This document shows positions 38,451 through 46,725 of a stretch of DNA of 64,000 bases, piece by piece. The stretch's first letter is position 1. Every line of letters starts with the position of its first letter. The translations under genes and the position numbers were made by a program. The notes under the pieces are model-generated. The model saw only the letters and a program-made list of their open reading frames with translations, was not told the origin of the DNA and made no database searches. The stretch is from Rhodobacteraceae bacterium EhC02 (GTDB lineage Bacteria > Pseudomonadota > Alphaproteobacteria > Rhodobacterales > Rhodobacteraceae): contig LXYH01000016.1 in assembly GCA_001650895.1 (NCBI GenBank), forward strand, positions 124,001 through 188,000. The letters run 5' to 3'.

Positions 38451-39827
38451 TCAGGTGGCAGCCGTGTGGCGCGGCACGACACGCAACCAGATGCCATCCT
38501 TTGCCCGCACCGTCAGATGCGCCACCGGCACCGGCACCCGGTCGGGCACCACTTCGAACCGGAAATGGCGCAGCAGCATCGACAGGATCAACGGCCCCTC
38601 GACCATGGCGAAACCGGCCCCCGTGCAGACACGCGCGCCCGCCGAAAACGGAATGAACGCCTCGCGCAGGCAGGTCTTGCCATTCTCGGATCCCCATCGC
38701 GCGGGATCGAAACCGTCAGGATTGTCCCACAGCCGCGTGTGCCGATGCAGGTGCCAGGGGCTGATCACGATCTGCGTCCCCTTGGGCAGATCCCGCTCGC
38801 GCAGACGTTCGGGGCAGCTTGTCTCGCGCACCATCATGGGCACGGGCGGATAAAGGCGCAGCGCCTCACGAAAGACATCGCGGCTCAGCCGCAGGTGCGA
38901 CATCACCGCGAAATCGGGATGCGTCAGGATGTCGGCCTCGGCGGCAAGTCGGTCTTGCCATTCCGGGAACATGGCCACCAGGTAGAGGCACCAGGCCAGG
39001 GCCGATGCGCTGGTCTCGTGCCCGGCCAGAAAGAAGATGGCAACCTGGTCCACCATTTCCCCGGTATCGAACCGCTGGCCCGTCTCGGGGTCGGCCGTTG
39101 TCATGATCTTGGTGGCCAGATCGTCGGGCGCAGTGCCCTCGGCGATCCGGTCCATCCGTTCCGCCGTCATCGCGGTGATCAGTTCCCGGATCGCGGCGGC
39201 ACTGCGCCTTGTCCGGCGCCGATGAAACCGGGGCATCCAGCGCGGCAAGGGCAGAAAGGCCGCGATGTTCAGGATCGGCTGGCTGCGTTGATAGTCCCGG
39301 AATTCCGTAAAGACGCGGGTCGCCATCCGGTTCTCGATCGGGATCGAGAAGAGCGTGCGAAAGATCACATCGGCGGCGGCATGGCTGGTCACTTCCTCGA
39401 TCTCGATCGGGCCTGCCTTGTCCACCTGGTCGCGCAGCCGCAGGACGGCCGCTTCTGCCGCCTGCCACATGGCCGGAAAGGTATCGCGCAGCCGCCCCCC
39501 CTCGAAAGCCGGGTCGATGATGCGTCGTTGCCGCTCCCACGCTGCCCCATTGGTCAGAAAGACCGAATTGCCCAGAAGCGGGCGCAGGCCTTCGGCCACG
39601 CGCATGGACTTCGGAAAGTCCTGCGGGCGCTCCTTCAGAACCAGCCGGACAAGATCAGGCTGATTGGCCAGCACGGACCGGAAGAAGGGCGTCCGGAAAT
39701 CAGCCATCCAGGCCCGGTAAAGCCGCGCAGGCTGGGCCGACAGGATATCTTGCCGGAACAGGCGCAAATAGCGCAGCAGCGACACGCGTTCGGCCCGCAC
39801 GGGGGGTTTCGGCGGCAGCAGCGTCAT
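38451..39827 (-). CDS. Cytochrome P450
   Basis: This 458-residue soluble bacterial P450 has the I-helix oxygen motif FLAGHETSASALAW near residue 268, the K-helix ExxR in FREALRLYPPVPM near 325 and the heme loop FSAGARVCTGAGFA near 408 with the cysteine thiolate. The length and PERF-like region (DGFDPARW) resemble CYP102/fatty-acid-type or terpene P450s. No ferredoxin or reductase gene is adjacent. The ATG overlaps the hydrolase stop upstream by 4 bases, so it is co-translated with a membrane hydrolase, suggesting a lipid-like substrate (inference). Confidence 0.93.
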   Translation of the reverse strand: MTLLPPKPPVRAERVSLLRYLRLFRQDILSAQPARLYRAWMADFRTPFFRSVLANQPDLVRLVLKERPQDFPKSMRVAEGLRPLLGNSVFLTNGAAWERQRRIIDPAFEGGRLRDTFPAMWQAAEAAVLRLRDQVDKAGPIEIEEVTSHAAADVIFRTLFSIPIENRMATRVFTEFRDYQRSQPILNIAAFLPLPRWMPRFHRRRTRRSAAAIRELITAMTAERMDRIAEGTAPDDLATKIMTTADPETGQRFDTGEMVDQVAIFFLAGHETSASALAWCLYLVAMFPEWQDRLAAEADILTHPDFAVMSHLRLSRDVFREALRLYPPVPMMVRETSCPERLRERDLPKGTQIVISPWHLHRHTRLWDNPDGFDPARWGSENGKTCLREAFIPFSAGARVCTGAGFAMVEGPLILSMLLRHFRFEVVPDRVPVPVAHLTVRAKDGIWLRVVPRHTAAT

Positions 39828-41080
39828 GGGGCAACCGTCACATGACCGGACACAGCCTTGTCGATACGGGATTTCGACGGCGCACGGCCGCGATAGCGAT
39901 CCGCCAGGCTGACAGGCCCCGCAGTGATCGCGAAATAGTCGTAGTCACCCGGACGGTCGAAGGCGCAGAGATACTGGAAATGCAGCCGGAAGAAGCGCCA
40001 GCGCAGCGCTTTCCACCGCTCGGCGCTCAGCGTCTGGGTAAAGGCCGCAGACAACACCAATGGCCAGCGTTTCCCCGGCTGGGCCACGCCCGACACCGCC
40101 ACCGGATCGCACAGGGCAAAGGCGCAGCCATCACCCGGTGCAGTCACATCGACCCAGGTCAAGGCCTCGGATTCGCTAAGGAATTGCAGATCAGCCCTGA
40201 GCCTGTGCGCCTGCGGCAGAAAGGACATCATCGGCACCACCTGCCCCAGCGACAGAAACGCCAGCGCAGGTCCTGCCACGGGCACGCGGCCCGCGCGGAT
40301 CAGATCCGCCAGGACCGACACCGCCAGATGCGCGCCCGAGGAATGGCCCACGACCAGCACCTCATCGACCGGATCATTCAGGGCGGCCGCGATACTGTCC
40401 CCGAATTCCGTCATCCGCGCCTCAAGCGCGGGTGGATTGGCACCCTGCCACTTGGCGGAAAACGCATAGTCATGCATCAGGTAATAGGCAAAGAACCGGC
40501 TGTCCTGCGCGCGGAACCAGCGCAGGACCATCACGGATGCCGCCCCACCCAGCGCCGCCGCCACCAGGATCAGGGCGGCAAAGCCCGCCGTGTGCGCGCC
40601 CCCCGTAGCCCATATGGCAGCCTCCCCCCCCAGGCGCGTGACGCCATAAGCCGCCGCACAGGCCAGCGCCAGCTGCACCAGCAGAAATGCCACCGGATAA
40701 AGCGCCGCGATCACAGGCCCCTTGCGCAGCCGCATCAGGCGCCACAGCGCGCCCGACCCGATATAGGCCCATGCCGTCTGCGCCAATTGCTGATAGGTCG
40801 CGGGGATCGAATTCGACATGCTGTCGCGCACGATATCGGACCAGATCAGCACCTCGACATCGGCGGTGGTGATCTGCTCGCCAAAGCGCCCCTCGACCTG
40901 CCAGCCATAGGCGCCGCCCCCGCTTTTGGGCCGCAGCGCGATGTCATAGCCGGAAATCGCCGCCTGTTCCGCGCTTTCCTTGCGATAGAGCTCGCGGTAG
41001 CGGCGCGGATGGATCGGATCGTAACCCGGCACGTAGAACACCCTGCGCCGTGCGACCTGTTGTTGGGACATACTGCTCAT
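39824..41080 (-). CDS. Membrane-anchored alpha/beta hydrolase-like protein
   Basis: This 418-residue protein begins RRVFYVPGYDPIHPRRYREL, typical of a hydrolase strand and oxyanion region. Two adjacent membrane helices (about 120-147 and 155-188) are inserted, followed by the nucleophile elbow VVGHSSGAHLAVSVLADL near residue 250. Acid and histidine partners cannot be fixed by eye. The stop overlaps the P450 start (ATGA). It is probably an inner-membrane lipase or esterase acting with the P450. ATG 41071 (M4) is a possible alternative start. Confidence 0.75.
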   Translation of the reverse strand: MSSMSQQQVARRRVFYVPGYDPIHPRRYRELYRKESAEQAAISGYDIALRPKSGGGAYGWQVEGRFGEQITTADVEVLIWSDIVRDSMSNSIPATYQQLAQTAWAYIGSGALWRLMRLRKGPVIAALYPVAFLLVQLALACAAAYGVTRLGGEAAIWATGGAHTAGFAALILVAAALGGAASVMVLRWFRAQDSRFFAYYLMHDYAFSAKWQGANPPALEARMTEFGDSIAAALNDPVDEVLVVGHSSGAHLAVSVLADLIRAGRVPVAGPALAFLSLGQVVPMMSFLPQAHRLRADLQFLSESEALTWVDVTAPGDGCAFALCDPVAVSGVAQPGKRWPLVLSAAFTQTLSAERWKALRWRFFRLHFQYLCAFDRPGDYDYFAITAGPVSLADRYRGRAPSKSRIDKAVSGHVTVAP

Positions 41081-41159
41081 CCGGACCTCGTTACCGGGTC
41101 ACAGTATCGCAGCTTTCAGGCAGGCGTAAGACTTTTGACAGGCCCGTGCGTGGCCAGCC

Positions 41160-41912
41160 TCACCCCAGCGCGGCGAGTGCCGGGAATGTTTCCAGCAACC
41201 AGAAGGAAAAGGCCGAGAAGCCACCCGTCAGCATCAGCAGGCCGATCGTCCAGAGCAGCAGGCCCATGACCTTTTCGATCCGGTCCATATGCCGCTTCAT
41301 CCAGCCCATCACGCCCGTCAGGCGCGGCAGGAAGGCGGCCACCAGCAGGAAGGGAATCCCCAGCCCCGCCGCGTAAATTCCCAGCAGCAGCGTGCCACGC
41401 GCAACGGATGCCTCGGAGGCGGCCAGCGACAGGATCGCGCCCAGTTGCGGGCCGATGCAGGGCGTCCAGCCAAAGGCGAAGGCCAGGCCCAGGATATAGG
41501 CCCCGAAAGCCGACCCGCCGCGATCCCCCGCATCCAGCCGCGCCTCTCGGTCCAGAAAGGAAATGCGGTAGATCCCGATGAAATGCGCACCAAAGGCCAT
41601 CACAAGAACGCCGGCTATCGTATTGAAATAACCCTGATACTGCAGAAACGCCGCGCCAATGGCCGAGGCGGTGAAGCCCAGGAACAGAAAGACCGTCGAC
41701 AGCCCCATGACGAAGAACAGCGCCGGCAGGATCGCGCGGTTGCGCCCCTGTCCCCTGTCTTGCAGATCGGACAGCGACACGCCGCTCATGTAGGCCAGAT
41801 AGGGCGGCACGATGGGCAGCACGCAGGGGCTGAGGAACGAGACCACCCCGGCCAGAAGCGCCACGAACATGGCAGGCAGCAAGCCCGCGTCGATGATCTC
41901 GATTCCAAACAT
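41160..41912 (-). CDS. ccdA: Cytochrome c biogenesis protein CcdA
   Basis: This 250-residue protein has six membrane helices and carries reducing power from cytosolic thioredoxin to the periplasm for heme attachment to cytochrome c. The two redox cysteines are in the expected symmetric sites: FLSPCVLPIVPPYLAY near residue 30 and FGWTPCIGPQLGAIL near 152. It is a short CcdA form without the DsbD thioredoxin domain. It is monocistronic and oriented away from the rne terminator. Confidence 0.94.
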   Translation of the reverse strand: MFGIEIIDAGLLPAMFVALLAGVVSFLSPCVLPIVPPYLAYMSGVSLSDLQDRGQGRNRAILPALFFVMGLSTVFLFLGFTASAIGAAFLQYQGYFNTIAGVLVMAFGAHFIGIYRISFLDREARLDAGDRGGSAFGAYILGLAFAFGWTPCIGPQLGAILSLAASEASVARGTLLLGIYAAGLGIPFLLVAAFLPRLTGVMGWMKRHMDRIEKVMGLLLWTIGLLMLTGGFSAFSFWLLETFPALAALG

Positions 41913-42023
41913 GGGCCAGCCTTACGCCATCGCGGCGGCAAGGTCACGCGCGCGGTTGTCACATCCTTGTTGACCGGAGGTGACAATGGCGTGTCCGGCG
42001 CGCCATGTGGCTGCGGGCAAATG

Positions 42024-42048
42024 AAAAACCGCCCCCGAGGGGGCGGTT
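42024..42048 (-). terminator. Rho-independent terminator of rne
   Basis: 10-bp stem AACCGCCCCC / GGGGGCGGTT with a 2-base loop, followed on the minus strand by a T-run, 30 bases after the rne stop. Confidence 0.85.
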
Positions 42049-42077
42049 CATGATGCATGCAGGACAGGCTTGGCCGG

Positions 42078-44924
42078 TCAGCGGCCCAGCGACCACCAGC
42101 CCTTGCGCTTGGGCTTCGAGGGATCCTCGACCGTGTCGGCAGCGGCCTTGGCGGGCTTTTCGGCCGCTTTCGGCGCCTCGGGCTCTGCCGCCGCTGCAGC
42201 GGGGACATCGGCAGGTGCCTCCGCCTTGGCTTCGGCCATGACCGGTTCCGCGGCCGGTGCGGCAGATGCCGCCGGCGCCTCGGTCACAGGGGCGTCCGAC
42301 ACCGGAGCGTCAACCGCGTCCTTTGCCGCCTTCGTGCTGCGGCTGCGGGTGGACGGCTTGCGCGCGGCGGGCTTTGCCGGCGCATCGGTTGCCGCCTCGG
42401 CCTCGGTTTCGGTTTCGGCGACAGCCGCATCGGCCTTGGCCGCGCTGGCCTTGGACGACGCCCTTGGTTTCGCAGGTGCCTTGGGTTTGGCAGGTGCCTT
42501 TTCGCCATCGGCCGTCTTGGCCTTGCTGCTGGTCGACCGGGTACGGCTGACCGTCTTGCGGGCCGGTTTCTCGGCCTCTGCCGGGGCTGCTTCGGCGACA
42601 GGCGCGTCCGCCTCGGCTGCGGGCGCATCCGTGTCCGACGCAGCAGCAACGGTTTCATCCTCTGCCGCGGGCGCATCGGTCGCGGCCTCGGCAGCAACCT
42701 CTGCCGTTTCCTCGGCCTCGTCGCGCTCGTCCTCATCCGTCGTGCCGGCCTGGCCGTTCTCGCCATCCTGTCCGGATTTGGAACGGCTGCGACGCCGACG
42801 CCGGCGGCGCTTCTTGGGCTTGCCCTCGTCATCCAGCGCCTCGGGGCTGCGTTCGGAACGCTCGGACCGCTCGGCCCGCTCGCTGCGCTCACCCGCCTTT
42901 GCCGCGGCTTCGGCTTCGGCCTCTTCAGCCTCTTCCAGATCCCAGGCAGAGACAGAGCTTTCGACCTCGTCCATCAGCGCGGCATCGCCAGACACCACAT
43001 GCGGCAGTTCGACGACAACACGGGTCGCGGTCTTGAACTTCTCCATCGTGAAGTCGGGGCTGATCAGGCTGGGATCGCCTTCGATCCGCACCGACAGGCC
43101 ATAACGCCCTTCGATCTGTGCCACATGTTCGCGCTTCTGGTTCATCAGGTAGTTGGCGATGGCGACCGGCGCCTTGATCAGCACCTCGCGCGAGCGGCGG
43201 CGCACGCCCTCTTCCTCGATCTGGCGCAGGATCGACAGCGCAAGGTTGTCATCCGACCGGATCAGGCCGGTGCCGTGGCAATGGGCGCAAGGCTGGGTCG
43301 TGGCCTCGATCATGCCGGGGCGCAGACGCTGGCGCGACATTTCCATCAGGCCAAAGCCGCTGATCCGGCCCACCTGGATGCGGGCGCGGTCGGTCTTGAG
43401 CTTGTCCTTGATGCGCTTTTCGACAGCCGCGTTGTTGCGCCGCTCGTCCATGTCGATGAAGTCGATCACGATCAGGCCGGCCAGGTCGCGAAGCCGCAAC
43501 TGGCGCGCCACTTCCTCGGCCGCTTCCAGGTTGGTCTTGAGGGCGGTCTCCTCGATCGAGCCTTCCTTGGTGGCCCGGCCCGAGTTCACGTCGATCGCCA
43601 CAAGCGCCTCGGTCACGCCGATCACGATATAGCCGCCGGATTTCAGCTGCACGACCGGGTTGAACATCGACGACAGATAGCTTTCCACCTGGTAGCGGGC
43701 GAAAAGCGGCATCTGCTCGCGGTAGTTCTTCACGTTCACGGCATGGGACGGCATGATCATCTTCATGAAGTCCTTGGCGATGCGGTAACCGCGCTCGCCC
43801 TCGACCAGAACCTCGTCGATCTCGCGGCTGTAGAGGTCGCGGATCGAGCGTTTGATCAGGTCGCCCTCTTCATAGATCTTGGCCGGCGCAATGGATTTGA
43901 GCGTCAATTCGCGGATCTGTTCCCACAGACGCTGGAGGTATTCGTAATCGCGCTTGATCTCGGTCTTGGTGCGCTTGGCGCCCGCTGTCCGCACGATCAG
44001 ACCGGCGCCCTGCGGCACGTCGATCTCGTTGGCGATTTCCTTCAGCTTCTTGCGGTCAACGGCATTGGTGATCTTGCGGCTGATGCCGCCGCCACGCGCG
44101 GTATTGGGCATCAGCACGCAATACCGGCCCGCCAGCGACAGATAGGTGGTCAGCGCCGCACCCTTGTTGCCACGCTCTTCCTTGACGACCTGCACCAGCA
44201 GGATCTGGCGCACCTTGATGACTTCCTGGATCTTGTAGCGCCGGGCGCGCGGCTTGCGCGTGGGGCGAATGTCCTCGACATCGTCGTCATCGGCCACGGA
44301 TTCGATGCTGTCGTCACGCTCGACCGTCTCGACCGCGCCATCATCCTCGTCCGCCTCGTCTTCCTCGGAATGGGCGTCGGTCTGGTCTTCGGACTGATCC
44401 GACGGCTCTTCGACCGGGGTCTCGCCCACGATCTCCATCGGCGAGGTGCCTTCGGCGACATCGGCCTCTTCGAGGTCGATGGTCTCCATGCCGGCGATTT
44501 CGTCGGCCTCGGCATCGCGGGTCGCGACGGCATCGTCGCTTTTCACCGATTCCGCACGGCTGCGTCCACCCGAGCGCGACCGCGAGCGGTTCGAGCGGGG
44601 CTTTTCATCCTCGTCCTCGCGGCGCTGCGCTTCGGCATAGGCGCGCTCTTCTTCCATCAGGGCCTGACGGTCCGCGACGGGGATCTGGTAGTAATCGGGA
44701 TGAATTTCCGAGAACGCCAGAAAACCGTGACGGTTTCCGCCGTAATCCACGAAAGCCGCCTGAAGCGACGGTTCGACCCGGGTTACCTTTGCAAGGTAGA
44801 TGTTTCCAGCAAGCTGGCGTTTGTTTTCGGATTCAAAATCAAACTCTTCGACTTTGTTTCCATCCACCACGACAACGCGGGTCTCTTCCGCGTGTGTGGC
44901 GTCGATAAGCATTTTCTTGGCCAT
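42078..44924 (-). CDS. rne: Ribonuclease E
   Basis: This 948-residue endonuclease processes mRNA, rRNA and tRNA and nucleates the degradosome. The catalytic half has an S1 domain interrupted by a long acidic insertion (about residues 85-245), then the 5'-sensor and DNase I-like regions with AIDVNSGRATKEGSIEETAL and VIDFIDMDERRNNAAVEKRI. The Zn-link is PCAHCHGTG near 560. From about 650 it becomes a low-complexity Ala/Glu/Lys/Arg scaffold with an arginine-rich RNA-binding patch, ending KPKRKGWWSLGR. The ATG at 44924 (MAKKMLIDATH) is the usual start; 44939 is in frame. Confidence 0.95.
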   Translation of the reverse strand: MAKKMLIDATHAEETRVVVVDGNKVEEFDFESENKRQLAGNIYLAKVTRVEPSLQAAFVDYGGNRHGFLAFSEIHPDYYQIPVADRQALMEEERAYAEAQRREDEDEKPRSNRSRSRSGGRSRAESVKSDDAVATRDAEADEIAGMETIDLEEADVAEGTSPMEIVGETPVEEPSDQSEDQTDAHSEEDEADEDDGAVETVERDDSIESVADDDDVEDIRPTRKPRARRYKIQEVIKVRQILLVQVVKEERGNKGAALTTYLSLAGRYCVLMPNTARGGGISRKITNAVDRKKLKEIANEIDVPQGAGLIVRTAGAKRTKTEIKRDYEYLQRLWEQIRELTLKSIAPAKIYEEGDLIKRSIRDLYSREIDEVLVEGERGYRIAKDFMKMIMPSHAVNVKNYREQMPLFARYQVESYLSSMFNPVVQLKSGGYIVIGVTEALVAIDVNSGRATKEGSIEETALKTNLEAAEEVARQLRLRDLAGLIVIDFIDMDERRNNAAVEKRIKDKLKTDRARIQVGRISGFGLMEMSRQRLRPGMIEATTQPCAHCHGTGLIRSDDNLALSILRQIEEEGVRRRSREVLIKAPVAIANYLMNQKREHVAQIEGRYGLSVRIEGDPSLISPDFTMEKFKTATRVVVELPHVVSGDAALMDEVESSVSAWDLEEAEEAEAEAAAKAGERSERAERSERSERSPEALDDEGKPKKRRRRRRRSRSKSGQDGENGQAGTTDEDERDEAEETAEVAAEAATDAPAAEDETVAAASDTDAPAAEADAPVAEAAPAEAEKPARKTVSRTRSTSSKAKTADGEKAPAKPKAPAKPRASSKASAAKADAAVAETETEAEAATDAPAKPAARKPSTRSRSTKAAKDAVDAPVSDAPVTEAPAASAAPAAEPVMAEAKAEAPADVPAAAAAEPEAPKAAEKPAKAAADTVEDPSKPKRKGWWSLGR

Positions 44925-45385
44925 TTTTTCCATTCGCACGGCGACTTGGCCCTACACCCGGAGGGCGTGGGCCTTGCGGCGCGTGTCTATCATTGGCGAG
45001 GGTTCTGGCGCACGCGACCCGTCCGGTCATCCTGCATGCCACCGACAGGGGCACAGGCCCCGAAGCCGGGGTCAGGAAGGGATCGGTTGCTCTCGCGCGC
45101 CTCATCGCGTTTCTTCTCCGACGCCCTCATTGACATGGGGCGCCCGTTCAAGGCCGTCGCCACCCCGCAAATGCGGAGGGTTCGGGGGTTCGTCAGCCCC
45201 GTTGCCAGGGCTCAATCGGTCTGCACACACCGTGCCGGATCAGTCCTACACATGGCGGATGCAGCGAAACTCTATGGCGGGTCACATCAGGTGCCACACA
45301 CCATGGTTCACCATAGCGGCAGGCCCGAGGATAACACAATGGGGAAAATGCCCCGCCAGGGTCGCAGGGACCGGGCGGGCGCGCA
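44925..45385 (-). promoter_or_regulatory. Long rne leader / intergenic region
   Basis: 461 bases separate rne from the upstream regulator gene, with no open frame of note. Several GC-rich inverted repeats are present, for example CCCCGAAGCCGGGG at about 45058-45071. RNase E genes elsewhere carry long structured leaders that the enzyme itself cleaves for autoregulation. A similar role is likely here but not shown. Confidence 0.5.
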
Positions 45386-46720
45386 TCACAGGTAGTCGGA
45401 CCGCTGCAAACCGTACTTGGCCATCTTCTCGTTCAGCGTCCTGCGCGGCAGGCACAGCTCGTCCATCACCGCCGCGATCGATCCCTTGTGACGCCGCATC
45501 GTGTTGTCGATCAGCATCCGTTCGAAGGCTTCCACATATTCCTTGAGCGGCTTGCCCTCGGTCGTCATCACGGGTTGCATTTCCTCGTTATCGGTCATCA
45601 GCAGCGATGCGATGGTGCCCGACCCGCGCCGCGATTGCAGCACCGCGCGTTCGGCCACGTTGATCAGCTGGCGCACGTTGCCGGGCCAGGGCGCCTGCAG
45701 CAGCTGCGCGGCCTCCTGGGCGCTGACCTGCGGCGCGTCGCAGCCATATTCGTCGGCGAACTGCTCGGACAGGCGGGTGAACAGCGTCAGGATATCCTCG
45801 CCGCGCTGGCGCAGCGGCGGCGGCGTGATCCGCAGGGCCGCTAGCCGGTAGAACAGATCGGGCCGCAGCGCATCCTCGCAGGTGCGATCCTGCTCCTGCA
45901 GGTTGGAAATCGCCACGATCCGGGTTTCGGCGGGCGTGCCCTGCTCGTTGATGAAGCTCAGAAGCCGCGCCTGAAGGCTGTCGGACAGGGTTTCGACATC
46001 TTCCAGCACCAGCGTGCCGCCGCGCGCCTCCTCGACCGCGGGAAGCTGGCTATCCTCGGGCATCATCGGCCCGAACAGCCGCTTGGCCAGCTTTTCCTCG
46101 TCGAAGGCCGCACAGGAAATCAGCACGAACTTGCGCCCGGCCCGCGCGCCCACGGCATGCAGCGCATGAGCCACCAGCGTCTTGCCGGTGCCGGTTTCCC
46201 CGTCGATCAGCACATGACCATCAGCCTGCCCCAGGTCCAGGATATCCTCGCGCAGCCGCTCCATCGCGGGGCTGGTGCCGATCAGCTTCTTCATGATCTG
46301 CCCGCCATCGGACAGCTCGCGCCGCAATGCGCGGTTGTCCAGCGTCAGGCGGCGCGTGTTCGTGGCCTTGCGCGCCAGCTCGTTCATCCGGTCGGGGTTG
46401 AAGGGCTTTTCCAGGAAGTCGAAGGCCCCCACGCGCATCGCCTCGACCGCCATGGGCACATCGCCATGACCGGTGATCATGATCACCGGCAGGGTGCTGT
46501 CGCTGCCCATCAGCTTTTTCAGGAACTGCATCCCGTCCATACCGGGCATCTTGATGTCCGAAATCACGATACCGGGATAATCCGGCCCCAGCACCTTCAG
46601 CGCATCCTCGGCGCTGGCGAATGTTTCCGTGTCATAACCGGACAGCGCCAGCCACTGGCTGATCGACTGCCGCATGTCCTGCTCGTCATCGACGATGGCG
46701 ATCTTCATCCCTTTAGACAT
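45386..46720 (-). CDS. DctD-like response regulator with AAA+ domain lacking GAFTGA
   Basis: This 444-residue protein has a receiver domain (acidic D11/D12, phospho-acceptor D55, K105), a sigma-54-activator-type AAA+ domain and a Fis-like C-terminal helix-turn-helix. Walker A GETGTGKT is at 174-181, but Walker B is the altered GGTLVLEDVE. After LFG (215-217) the sequence runs PMMPEDSQLPAVEEARGG. The GAFTGA loop that contacts sigma-54 is absent, so it cannot remodel sigma-54 in the standard way. It resembles the Rhodobacter-type NtrC variants that work with sigma-70. It sits 5 bases after its partner kinase gene. Confidence 0.88.
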   Translation of the reverse strand: MSKGMKIAIVDDEQDMRQSISQWLALSGYDTETFASAEDALKVLGPDYPGIVISDIKMPGMDGMQFLKKLMGSDSTLPVIMITGHGDVPMAVEAMRVGAFDFLEKPFNPDRMNELARKATNTRRLTLDNRALRRELSDGGQIMKKLIGTSPAMERLREDILDLGQADGHVLIDGETGTGKTLVAHALHAVGARAGRKFVLISCAAFDEEKLAKRLFGPMMPEDSQLPAVEEARGGTLVLEDVETLSDSLQARLLSFINEQGTPAETRIVAISNLQEQDRTCEDALRPDLFYRLAALRITPPPLRQRGEDILTLFTRLSEQFADEYGCDAPQVSAQEAAQLLQAPWPGNVRQLINVAERAVLQSRRGSGTIASLLMTDNEEMQPVMTTEGKPLKEYVEAFERMLIDNTMRRHKGSIAAVMDELCLPRRTLNEKMAKYGLQRSDYL

Positions 46721-46725
46721 GCACC

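Noticed and set aside
42057-45395. Very long plus-strand frame of about 1,100 codons opposite rne
   Set aside because: It is the mirror of the codon-biased rne gene, whose catalytic and Zn-link motifs are unmistakable on the minus strand.
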